This document shows positions 25,201 through 36,300 of a DNA stretch of 64,000 nt, one piece after another. The DNA is from Cinclus cinclus. Its lineage: Eukaryota; Chordata; Aves; Passeriformes; Cinclidae. A program made the translations under genes and the position numbers. Each line of letters begins with the position of its first letter. Position 1 is the stretch's first letter. The notes under the pieces are model-generated. The model did no database searches. It saw nothing but the letters and a program-made list of their open reading frames with translations, and was not told where the DNA came from. The DNA lies in NCBI RefSeq assembly GCF_963662255.1, contig NC_085046.1, positions 26,511,970 through 26,575,969 on the forward strand. Direction: 5' to 3'.

Positions 25201-26632
25201 GACTGTAGCATAGCCAAAAAGCACTCATATGGCTGTTTTCTATGACTATATTGGGATTAAACAGCAGAGTGGGAAGAGTACTTTAAATTCAAGAACCGTG
25301 TTGAAATAAATTATAAGAAGAGCTGAAAAGAGATTGTTTCCAAGTCAGAGGAGTGTATGTCTGTAGTAATTTTTCTATGGCTCTGTGGAGCTAACAGCCA
25401 AACTGCTTTGCAGTTGAACTTTGTCTGTTTTGCAATAGGGATGATGAGACATGGTTGACTATCGTAGTAGAACCTATTCGGGTAAATCAAGAGGTTTCTT
25501 GTGAGTTCATGTTTATAACTCCTTTCCCCCTTTACCTTTGATATGTTTGTGAAGTTTTGAGATCTTACTCAACACCCTCACCCCTATCATAATATGGTTT
25601 TGCTTTTGTTTTCTAGATGTAACTTTTTTGTAATTTTGATTGCTTTCACATTTGCACAACCTGTTTCAGAGCAAGCTTGTTCATAAAAACAGAATTTAAA
25701 GAACTTGCGTGCAATACCTCATCTTTTGGTTGAAGTGTTTCATGTCTTCCTCAGTAACATAAGAGTTAAAATGCTTCACGTATACATTTAAATAAGGTAA
25801 TAATGAAACTTTAGGACTTTAGTGATCTGCGAGGATATTTTCTGTAGAACTGTCTGAACATAGGTAGCAGAAAAACGCTATTTTTCCCTTGTAATAACAG
25901 AGAGATAAAGAACAGGAATTATTTAAATCATACATGCAGGGTGGTAGATCCAAGAAACTGGATTCCCAACTCCAAATATTGTTGTAATACCCTATGACTA
26001 TTTGTTTCTTTTATAAAAGTGTCATTTTTAGGGCAACTCTTAAGTTATGGAAGCTTTTTCCATAATTTATACATAGCACATATTTTTACCATCATAATGG
26101 GGAAAATAAATGCTTTGTGAGAGCTGCTCATAGATTTTTTTAACATTTTCATAGATATTGTTTACATCTGCATAAACAAATCATAGTAATTTCAATTGTG
26201 CTATCCAGTACATAAATTAATGACATGACTGATGCTGCATCAGAGTGTCATAGAGGGCTGTGCTCTCTGATGCTTACTAAATAGAAATTTACCTTAAAGC
26301 TTTGGGTTGGACAGCTTTAAGAGCAATGCATCTTATAAAAATAAAGAATTCAAAGTAACTTACAGCTAAACAGATGCGTAAAATTTTGAGGGAGTATTGT
26401 TACTTAAAGCTTCTCTCCATCATTGGAGTGCCTTTCTCCATAGAATATTAAAACAACAGTAGTTTGGTCTGTGTGCCTTTATTAACTTAAGTGCATGTGA
26501 ATTCTTATTTGTGTGTGTATATTCACACAAATTTATGTAAACATGTAACTGTAAAAAGTAGCATTGTGGAAACTATTGCACCTTATATTTTTCTATATTC
26601 TAGGTCTTAAGGCCTGGAGGTCTTAACAAGTA

Positions 26633-27496
26633 CTGTTTGTGTAGCAAACTGAGGCTTGTGAAAAGGAATGTGCTCATTTTATCAAGCACAGGGAATGCAA
26701 CTCTTAGTAAGATACTCCCTTTGTCCCCCACCCCTTCTGATAATGGAGGAACAATAGGGAGAGATTTGCTGTATTCCCAATAACCACAGCAGTATTAATA
26801 GCAAAAAGTATGCGAGAGAGAGCGTGTGTCGTACCCACAAAAGGATATTTACCTCTGGGAGCAGACAAAAATGTTTCCCAAAGATAGTGCTACTGGACAA
26901 AGGCTTTAAGCTGGGGAGAGCCCTTGCAGTTTAGCCTTCCCCTGCCCCAGTGTGAAGAAACCAGCAAAGAGCTAGGCTGACGCTCAGAAACCAGAGGGCC
27001 GGCGTTGTGATTCCCGCTGTTTTCCCAGACCACTGGGCTAGGCTGTGTTTGGCAGCGTTTGCCCAGCTTGGCCCAGTCCCACGTGGCTGGCACTGGCACC
27101 ACACCACCAGCTCCGGCCGGGGTTCCAGGCTCCGGCCGGCTGCTTCTGCGGCGCCAGCTCAGGTGGGGGTTTGGAATGGAGAAGGGGACCAGCAGGGGTG
27201 GAGAGGGGGCTGGGGCCAGCACCTTCTCTCCAGAGAGATCCAAGCAAGATGGCAGATCCAAGCAAGATGGCAAATTTCCAGTTTCTGGCCCCCAGTGATG
27301 ATGTGCGTGGTATAGAATTAAAAACTAAACGGTGCTAAAAACTCCATCCCCCTTTTCTCTGTAACCAGGACAAGGAGGAAGAATACAGGACTGTGTTGTA
27401 TTCTGGCCCAAAACTGAAAAGTATATAAACTGACTTCCTTGTGCTTTGGCTGTTCATAAAGACTCCATACTTACATGAGAGAGGGGAGACACTGTT
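26633..27496 (+). mobile_element. probable solo LTR of an endogenous retrovirus, with 5-bp target duplication
   Basis: The body runs 26638-27491 (854 bp). It starts TGTGTAGC and ends GGGGAGACA, so it has TG...CA ends with a short TGT/ACA inverted terminus. The same five bases, CTGTT, stand directly outside both ends (26633-26637 and 27492-27496). The interior is much richer in G+C than the surrounding intron (roughly 26890-27300). A TATA-like box (GTATATAAAC, 27421-27430) and a CATAAA polyadenylation-signal variant (27455-27460) near the right end suggest a U3-R-U5 order on the + strand; that orientation is less certain than the borders. A 5-bp duplication fits ERVL-type elements. There is no gag, pol or env sequence, so the internal part was probably lost by LTR-LTR recombination. 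Open frames inside it are not genes. Confidence 0.65.
27236..27271. repeat. 18-bp direct repeat, two copies, inside the LTR
   Basis: The unit AGATCCAAGCAAGATGGC occurs twice head to tail. Tandem duplications of this size are common in LTR U3 regions. AAGATGGC matches the YY1-type core; its significance is inferred only. Confidence 0.9.
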
Positions 27497-28724
27497 ATCT
27501 TTCCTGCAATCTACTATCTTCTTCTGCTTTTCTAGACCAGCAAATATTCCAAGTACTTTCATGTGTCCTATTTACCCTGTCTTAGGTGCTTTTGAGATAA
27601 GAGGTGATGAATCTTTGGAACATTATAATGTTGCCACAGTTACCTAAAATTTACATATGGAAAAGTTAAAGGAGAAAGGTCTTGAGTTAGTCAGGGTTAC
27701 ACTGATCTGTTTCCCAATCCATGACTAGATTCCTTCTATTTTGACTTGGCCACCAGTCTGTGTAGCAATCCGTGAAGAGTCCTGGTGTCTTTTGGTGTAG
27801 CTAGGAAAGATCTGAGATGATACTGCTTGGATTACTTGGAAAGAATTGGAAAACATGGAAAGTTGATGGAGTTGATATTGTTAGCCCTCACTGAAGTCCG
27901 CAGGAGAATAACTATTTTTTTTGAATGTGTAAATTGGAACAAATAGGCTCAAACACATCATGTGTATCTGACTTTGTACTTTTGTTTATGCAGGATAGAT
28001 ATGCTTTTTTTTTGTAAAAGTGTATTTAAAATTTAACTTCAAATAATTAAATACGTGGGCTTTTTTTGGTCTCCTTCCAAAGCAAATTTGCTCTATCATT
28101 TGCATAATTTTAATGTGCTTATCCCTGTTAATGCCAATTAATATCACATTAGGTTGATTTTTTTTTTTGGTTGGTATTATTAAAAAAAATGTTTAATAGG
28201 AGAGATGTGGTGAATTGGACTTCGAGTGGAGTCCAGTTTTTTGAAATTGAAGTGTAGTATGAGAAGTAATTAAAACTGTCTTCCAGTGAGTATAATTTTT
28301 TATGTTTTCATTAATGCACTTTTAGTGAATATCCACATTTATGACTTTGTACAAGATGATTTTTTGCAAATGTAAACAAATTGTGCTTAATTCCGATCTT
28401 CTTAATTCTGTTACGGGGCTTATTAATAGCATTACTTTAGTGTCCCTTAATTTTTGAGGTTCTGATGGTGATTTTGTACTTTTTCAGAAACTCAGTAGGC
28501 ATCTTCTTTCAATTCCATGTTCAAAGTTTGTTAATATATGTCTCTAGCTTCTGTATTTGTAATTTTCTCCTAACTGATATTTCAGATTTAAAACCCACTC
28601 CCTTAGGAATGCTAAAATTTATTTTCATAACAAACATGTCTCCTCCAAATGCCTGCTACTAAAGCGTCCTCTCATGAGAATGAGTTCAGCAGCATGTCCC
28701 TGGAAAGATGAAGAATCTGATCTA

Positions 28725-28810
28725 AACCTGCCCATGGTTGGCGGGTGGGAACTTGATGATCTTTAAGTTCTCTTCCAATCCAATCCAAACCACTATATAA
28801 TTCTATAATT
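28725..28810 (+). mobile_element. CR1 LINE, 3' tail fragment
   Basis: Contains the hallmark 3' end of avian CR1: a CTGCCCATGG-like stretch, GATGATCTTTAAG, a TTCCAATCCAA segment and a terminal ATTCTATAATT close to the ATTCTRTG octamer repeats. Only about 85 bp remain, typical of extreme 5' truncation. It is in the same orientation as PHF14, the only CR1 here that is. Confidence 0.85.
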
Positions 28811-29127
28811 AAACTGCAACAGCAGCTACAGTAATTAATAGATTAGATATCAGTGGGCAGCTTTAAAAATGAAGATGTGGTATAATGAAAATTCTGAAAT
28901 AAGGGGCATTTTTCTTGAAGATTACACTCCTACTTTCAGAATCTTGATTTTCAAAGTTAACTTCTAACAGGAAAATAAGAACATCTTATTTGTGTTTTGC
29001 TTGGTTGTTTTAGATGACCATTTGATTTCTTGACTTTTGTATTTTTCTTAAACACAAACACTTCAATATGTTTCTTTTTCTGCTCTTGTGACTGCAGTCG
29101 TAAAAAAGAAAATCTTCTGCTTTGCAG

Positions 29128-29296
29128 GCAATGCTCAGAGTGTGACCAGGCAGGTAGCAGTGATATGGAGGCTGATATCGCCATGGAAACCTTACCAGAT
29201 GGGACCAAAAGATCAAGGAGGCAAATTAAGGAACCAGTGAAATTTGTTCCTCAGGATGTGCCAACAGAACCGAAGAAAATTCCAATCAGAAATACG
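29128..29296 (+). CDS. PHF14: PHF14 exon: end of PHD3 and following linker
   Basis: One base completes the Trp, then QCSECDQAGSSDMEADIAME, TLPDGTKRSRRQIKEPVKFV and PQDVPTEPKKIPIRNT. CSEC supplies the last two zinc ligands of PHD3. The rest is a linker with an acidic part (DMEADIAME) followed by a basic one (KRSRRQIKEPVK) that looks like a nuclear localisation signal. Acceptor TTTGCAG at 29127, donor ACG/GTAAAT at 29297. Phase 0 at the end. Confidence 0.97.
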
Positions 29297-30865
29297 GTAA
29301 ATAATGATGGAGTTGATGTTTTGAGGCTCATATTCATAATATTGTTTCAGATGACTTAAACTGGAGACGTGTTAAATTGAGGGATTTAAATTAGATTGAT
29401 GTTCTGGTTTTGTTATATATTCCATTTTTTCCTTTTAGTGCTTTATTGTTATGGTAAATATTGTTTTGCTAAAATAGAAAGCTGGGAAACACAGTACTTA
29501 ACTGAAGGGCTGTACAAGCTTAAGGAAAAATTCAGTTTGCACTTAAACTTAGCCTTAACAGCTCTTGTTCACTGTAGTAGTAAGGACACTTACTAGGGTA
29601 GATTTAAATATATTGAATTATAGCTGTAAAATAATTAGTAATTTCATTATGTACAGGCAACCTGTTGACTGACTGCACATTTTGTGACTGTCATGAGACC
29701 CTGTTATTTCAGTTTGTTTGACTTCCTAGTCTTGCTAGTCAGTGTATGTTTTCTTAAACATTCATGGTCGATAGAATTTTGAGAAGACAAGCAAAACCTC
29801 TTGCTCCTGTACTGATGAAATATTTAGCATCTTTCCTTCCTTTGAAAGCAGTACGTTTTTATTAATCACTGTGCACTTTTCCTTAAATTTTGCTCTCCAA
29901 CTGTTCAGAAAGCAAGGCTTTTCATGTGTGATGTGTCATACCACCTATAAAAAGAATATAAAAATATCGAAGGGCATTTAGGTCCAGGTTATGGGATGAG
30001 TTCTGTTCCCATATCCCTTCAGACACAAGTGGTTCATCTTCCAAGGTATTTCTTAATGTCAGGAAATATTACAACATGTTCATCTCTAAATTTACAACCT
30101 AAATATTCATCTCTCATGCAGCACAACTTTATTTTCTTCACAAAGTTTCTAGACATTTTATGATTATACTAGTACTAGCAGATACCGTACTTAAGGTGCA
30201 CTGATAGGATTAAACAAGTATTCTTCTGATGCAGTCTTAAATGTTTGTTTTAATTTTGGGCTACAGCTTTAATTAACCTAATAGCTTCTCTTTCCTGGTC
30301 TGTGACTCGGACTTTAAGAATGACTCAAGCCAAGCTGATTTATTTAGCTCAAATTATTAGGAGTTTGAGTAATCCAGAATTAAATTTTGAGAAACTTCTT
30401 CTTTCTTTTCCTCATTGAGGCAAAGTGCCCTTCCTCCTTATGCATAAGAGCTCATAGAAACTTACAGCTGCCTAGGACTGTTGTTACGCTGTTGTTCACA
30501 CAGAAAGAAGACTCACCTGGTGTTCTGTTTACTGACCCCTTTGTATTCATCTCCTATTTCTCTTCTCCTTTCTCTTCACCCTTTTTATACCTAATGTAGT
30601 GCTCTTAGGGTGTGGCAAATCATGATTCTGGGACTAAGGAGAACTAAAATTATTGCAGGGAAGAGATCCATAGTTGTAATATAAAAAGGAGTAATAGAAG
30701 GCATTGTTCAGAAATCTGTAGGAATACAAGATTGGTTTGTTCGAAAGCCCATGTAATAACTGCCAAAGTTCTACTGTGCAAAATGAGAAGTCTGACTGCG
30801 ATGTGCTAAACTGGTGCTACATTGGTGATTTGGTGCTTCATGTGTTACATTAATATATAATACAA

Positions 30866-31945
30866 GTGCAGAGCAGAACAATCCCCTCCCTTGCCCAGCT
30901 GTCAGTGCTGTGCCTGATGAACCCCAGGACAGGGCTGGCCCTCCTGGCTGCCAGGGCACTGCTGGCCCATGTTCAACTCACCACTGACCAGGACCCCCAG
31001 GTCCCTTTCTGTGGCATTGCTGTCCAGCCTCTCATTCTTCAGGTTGTCCATACATTGAGGGTCACCTTGTCCCAGGTGCAGATTCTGGCCCTTGCCCTTG
31101 TTAAGCTTGATACAGGTGCCAGTTGCCCAGCTGTCTCATTTAGGACCTTCTGCAGGGCCTCTCTGCCTCTGAGGGAGTCAGCAGCTCCTCCCAATTTAGT
31201 AGTATTGGCAGACCTACTTGCTATATCTTCAAATCCTGTGTCCAAGTGGTTTATGAAGATGCTGAGAAGAATTGGGCCTAATATGGAGTGCTCAAGAACC
31301 CCACTAGTCTGATGTCAGCCCATTCACTAAAAAGTAAGGAAATCAAGTTTGACAAGATGAATTTTCCTCTCATGAAGCTATGATGGCTCTGAATCATGAC
31401 TTTGTCCTTCAAGAGTTTTTCAATATCTGCCAGAATAATCTCCATCATTTTGCCAGTCATTAAGTGAGACTGACAGTCCTGTAGTTTCCAGGGTCCTCCT
31501 TGCCCTTATTAAAGTCTGGGAAAACATTTGCTAGCTTCCAGTCAACTGGGATCTCTTAGTTTTCCCAGGACCACTAAAAAATCATCAAAAGAGGTTTTGT
31601 AACAACTTCAGGCAGTTAAGTATTCTCTAATGAATCCCATCAGGCCCCATAGACTTGGGGATCCAGCTGGAGCATTGAATCCCACACAAATTCTGGGTTG
31701 ACTGGGAATTCGGCATTTTTACAACCATGGTCTTCAGCTGAGAGCACTGGGACTCCTTTAGCCTGTTGTTGCTGTTGAAGACTGAGGCGAAGAAAGCATT
31801 GAACATCTCTGCCTTTTCTGTGTTCTTGTTTGTGAGCTGACCATCCTCATCATGCAGCGGGCTGATGCCATTTCTGCATTGTAGAGCAGCTCTTTCAAAG
31901 AAATGGGAAGACAGAGAAAGTCCAGACATTTGCACTCCATTGTTT
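30866..31945 (-). mobile_element. CR1 LINE fragment, degenerate reverse transcriptase, 3' end missing
   Basis: Read on the - strand this is the second ORF (reverse transcriptase) and early 3' region of CR1. Recognisable pieces are GISPLHDEDGQLTNK, a FNAFFASVFN segment, KSMGPDGIH (31627-31935), a FMRGK.ILSNLIS segment (31278-31460) and TKLGGAADSLRGREAL (31039-31245). They fall in different frames with stops between them, so the copy is dead. There seems to be an internal deletion near 31310. The terminal roughly 500 bp of a CR1 3' end, present in the copy at 62300, is absent at the low-coordinate side. Confidence 0.9.
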
Positions 31946-33185
31946 TGGAGACAGCAACTCTCATATTGTACGTTAAAATGTAACTTAGGTTTACAAGAAG
32001 ACCTCTGATTTTGAACTTCCTAAGACTATGTAAGTGAATATACAAGGGTAAACTTAAACATACCATACATTTACTCGGAGCCAGGGTCTGTACAAATGAC
32101 AAATTAATATAAGTAAATGAAACATTAGGTGTTTATACTTAATTCTGTTGTATAATGGCTGTATTTGCAGACAGAATTTAATGAATTGTTTAGATTTTAT
32201 ACATTTCAAGCTATATGTAGGGACCTTTGAAAGATTTTTTGCATTTCAGTGCATAGCTTTTTAAGATAGGCTTATTTTAAATCTGTTATCTTTGTAATTT
32301 CACACTTTTATAACCATCACAAATCATTATTTCTGCTGCTAATTAATTTCATAGAAATTAATAGCTGATGATTAGCAAATAGCTAATAGAAATCAATAGC
32401 TAATTGCATAAGCCAGATGTCTGTAAACACCTTCCTCATATTTCTTATAAATCTGAATATGTTTTTTAAGATTTGCTTTTCTAAACTGTAAGTTAAGTAG
32501 TGTTTGTGTTGTTGAATATTCCATCTTCCAATAGATGCTGTCAGATCTTGGTACTCTTAATGAGCATATTAGAGGGTTTTTTTGTGTGGCTTGTTTTTGT
32601 GAAAATTTCGGGTTTTATTCCTTTTTATTGAGAAGCAGCTATCCACCCAGGGTTATAAAGGTGAAATAAAAAAAATTTGGGAACTCAATTGTTGAAGCCT
32701 GTAAATGAAGTATTCTGATGCTCTGATACCAAACTTATTTTTGCTGTTTGAAACCTGAAAATCTTTTTTCTGTAATTGCATTGTATATAATTCAGAGGAA
32801 CACACAGTAATTTTTCTGTTTAACAGTAAAAAGTCTGTGTTAGTTATGGTTTTGACATACAGAATTTAAATATTAATTGCTCTCAACTGAACATAAATGC
32901 TCTTGGGGAAAAAAAAATCAGTAGTCAATCAACTTTCTGAAACTTAAGGTTTTCATTATAATGAACATTTTAAAATAACTTTGTTTTCTTCATCAATTAA
33001 AAGCTCAACTGAATCTATGACATCACAAATGTCACAAATGTATAAACTATTTCAACTTGCCAAATACATGGATGCATGATAATGTAGGACTCTCTTTTGG
33101 CTTCTATCAAATTCAGAATGGAGTGAAGTAATATCTAGCTCTTCCGCGATGCTTGAAGCAAATGCAGTGTATCAGAGTTTTACAT

Positions 33186-33346
33186 TTTGGTTGTGGGGTT
33201 TGTTTGTTTGTTTTGGTTTTTTTTGTTTTGATTTGGTTGGGGGGGGAGTTGTTTGTTTGTTTGTTTCTTTGTTTTTTGGTTTGGTCTGGTTTTGTTTTAT
33301 TTTGTTTGGAGTTTGAGGATTGTTTTAGTTGGTTGGTTTGATTTTT
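33186..33346. repeat. G/T-skewed low-complexity tract
   Basis: About 160 bp of the + strand made almost only of G and T, with several GTTT units and a run of eight G at 33239-33246. The complementary strand is nearly all A and C. Confidence 0.85.
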
Positions 33347-36300
33347 AAGAATGCAAGAAGGAAAAAAAGACCTGCAGATGAAAGATCACTTGTTTTTCAT
33401 GCAGCAAAGGCATGGAGAAATGAACATATTCCTAATGGTATTCTAGTGGTGTCAATACTGGTATCTCTGTAAGAAAAGGTAACTGGCATATTTATTGCTT
33501 CTGCAAATAAGTATTCTTAAGCTGAGATTTCCAGGAAAGAATCAGTTGTTGTAACAACATCTGAAAATTGAGCCTCTCTGGCCTGTTTGTCTTCCTGCTT
33601 CTGTTTCTGTTCTCTAAACATGTGCTTTGGAGGAAATTAGTGTTAAAAAGGATAAAGTCAATCCTGCTCTTTCTCAAATTCTGTTACTTGTTTGAGCCTG
33701 AGGAACATTAGTTACAAGTTAATGGATAGACTCACTGATAGTTTTGCTTGACATCAGGAATGTTGCAAAATTTTTGATTTTTTAGGAAATAAAGTTCTCA
33801 AGACAATGGAAACTAAAAAAATAGATAAAAATTGTAATTCTTTGCAATTAGGCTTCATGGTTGACTTGTTTTATAATCATATTTTGATTTACTGCTGTTT
33901 CTTTTTGTCTGACAGTTTCCCTTTTTATTACTGTCATGTTTCTGGAAAATTTAATAATTATTTCGGAGATATTTTTTGAATAGTAGCAATATATACCATT
34001 TAAGATACTCACTTTGATCTGTACTGCCATCTGGTGTCTACATAGTAGTCCTTTGTTTGAAATAATTTTATGTCTATGTGGTGCCTTCAATTGAGCATTT
34101 CTTCTGCCTTTTAACAAAGCCAAGGGAGTCAAAAGGAATTTTTTCTGCAACTGGTTTGCATAACCTTTTCATAACCTTTTCATTGGCAAAAGAAGTTTGT
34201 AATCTAACTTTTCATAAGGAGTGGATGACATCATGAATTTAAAATTGCTGTTTTGGCAAATGGTCATGGTTAATGTGTAACAGCATAGAGAACACATTAT
34301 CTGAGCAGTTTCTACCGTTGTGGCTTTTTTCACAGGCTTTTGTGGTTTATGTTCTATACACTATTGATAATGCACTGATTTCATTAAGTCACTTTTTGGT
34401 ATAGTGAAAGTTTCCCCAGTTTCATTTTCTGAGAGTATTCTGTTTTGCTTGTGTTTCATATCAGAGTTATCCTCTGTTCTTGTAGTAACAAAATTCTGCA
34501 TTGACTTTGTTAAGAATGATTACATAGCATTCTAATGTTCACTGATTTGTCTTTTTTTTTTTTTTTTGTCTTTATACACATGAAAATGTCTGAAGAATTT
34601 AGATAGGATCCAGAATTAAAACGTGGGTGTAATCTTATAGTGATCCTCTCTGCTGTGCATTTCAGCATGTGTGAAAGACAGCTATATATCTTTTTCAAGT
34701 AGTCACTGTAGCCATGGGTCTGTCTAGGAAACATGAATCAATATATCCTATTATTTCTGACAAGAAATGTGAAGTTTATAGATCTCCAAAACTCAAAGCA
34801 TTTTGCTGCCTTAAAATTGCAGCACACACAAAACAACTGCTACAGACTTTCTGCAAGGAAAGAAATTACTATAGTACTAGTAGTTTTGAAAATCAGGTGC
34901 CTCTTAAATATCATTGTAATCTAACCCCTCCTACGTTTATATTTTCTTTCTCAGGGAATGTTTTGAAAGCTCCATTGATCTTCTGAAAAACTGTGACACA
35001 GGACATCAAATCCAGAACTGTGCTAGTTCACTTCATGTGGAGTGGACTTGAACCCTTGCCACTGACCAAAGTTGCTTTCAGTATTTCATATTCTTTTCCA
35101 TGTATTGTTAACATTGTTAACTCTTCTGTGTCTTCTTGTGAAGAAAAAAAAAGGAATTAAGCAGGTGACAGTATACACTGTTATCCTGTAGGATCACTTC
35201 AGATAAAAGCTCATGAGGAACATATGCTTCTGACTTTTGGGAAACACCTCTCCCATTTTGGTTGGTTTACGAGTTCTGGATCAATCATGTTGGGTTTTTT
35301 TTTTTCATCTGACTGGCAAAGCAAAAGTGCTCCAAGGGAGCATTCTGCCTTCTATTTCTGTCTTTGGATGAGCTGGTTTAAAGCATAAACAGTGAAACAT
35401 AACAGTGAGGTTTGGTGACAGCCATAGTGGTTTTGGGTCATAAGGGGCACCTATTCTGTCCTATTCAGCAGTGTGCTTTCCCACGTGGAAGCTAACATAT
35501 CAACTTGTTGCATCTGTTAGTGATGGCAGACAGTTAGTTTCCTTTGCAGCTTTGCTTTCTGCTTTGTTTCCTTTTGCAAACAGTCTGTTTCCTTTCAGTG
35601 ACTGTAGGGTTCATCCTAGGCTTTACTTGTTCTTTACAGATGTCTTTCATTTGTCTCACGCATGCAATTTATTTTTCTGAGAGTATTCAAAATCTTATAG
35701 TCAATGCATTATCTAATCGTCATTTTGTGTGTTTCATATTGTTATCCAGTTGCTTATGAACAAAAATACAAAGTGTAAGCATTTACTTCTAGCTTTTCCA
35801 AGTTCAAAATGGAGAGTCCCAATTCAGTCTTTCTTCTACTATTGGGTTTGAACCCATTGTTGATCACATTTTCCCTTAGCATATTTTCATTCAGTTTTGG
35901 ATGGTGATTTTTAATATTCTGATTTTGTTAAAGTGTCTTGAGTTCACCATTTTCTCTCATGCATCACCTCTTATCCCTCATTCATTTGATATATGTCACA
36001 TAGTATCATTTATGACTTCATCATTCATTATTAATGTAATGTGTTGGTATTCTGGTTTTTAGCCATTTAAGTCCTGATTCCTTTAATTCCCTATGCCAGC
36101 ATGCAAGTTTACACTCTGGAATAGCAGAATTCTGCACAGCATAGATGGATACTTGTGTGACACAAAACACGATAGCTGAAAGAAATAAATTTTTTTGCTT
36201 TCCCTTGGCTATGGAAGTGTATGTTCTAGTTCCCCTATTTTTTTTTCCTCTAACATTCTTTCTTAATTGTGTTTTATTACTTGCATTGTATAGTACAAAA

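Larger units (their letters stand above)
21031..29127 (+). other. PHF14: PHF14 intron, 8097 bp
   Basis: Mostly unremarkable AT-rich sequence. It holds an interrupted poly-T tract (22246-22288), a probable solo LTR (26638-27491) and a CR1 3' tail (28725-28810). The acceptor is TTTGCAG at 29127. Confidence 0.85.

Noticed and set aside
26890..27338. Several overlapping open frames of 75-127 codons on both strands
   Set aside because: They arise from the G+C-rich interior of the probable LTR, have Pro/Gly/Ala-rich sequence without domains, and compete in several frames.
31627..31935. 102-codon frame with reverse-transcriptase motifs
   Set aside because: A real trace of CR1 ORF2, but a dead fragment split over several frames. 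Listed as a mobile element, not a gene.
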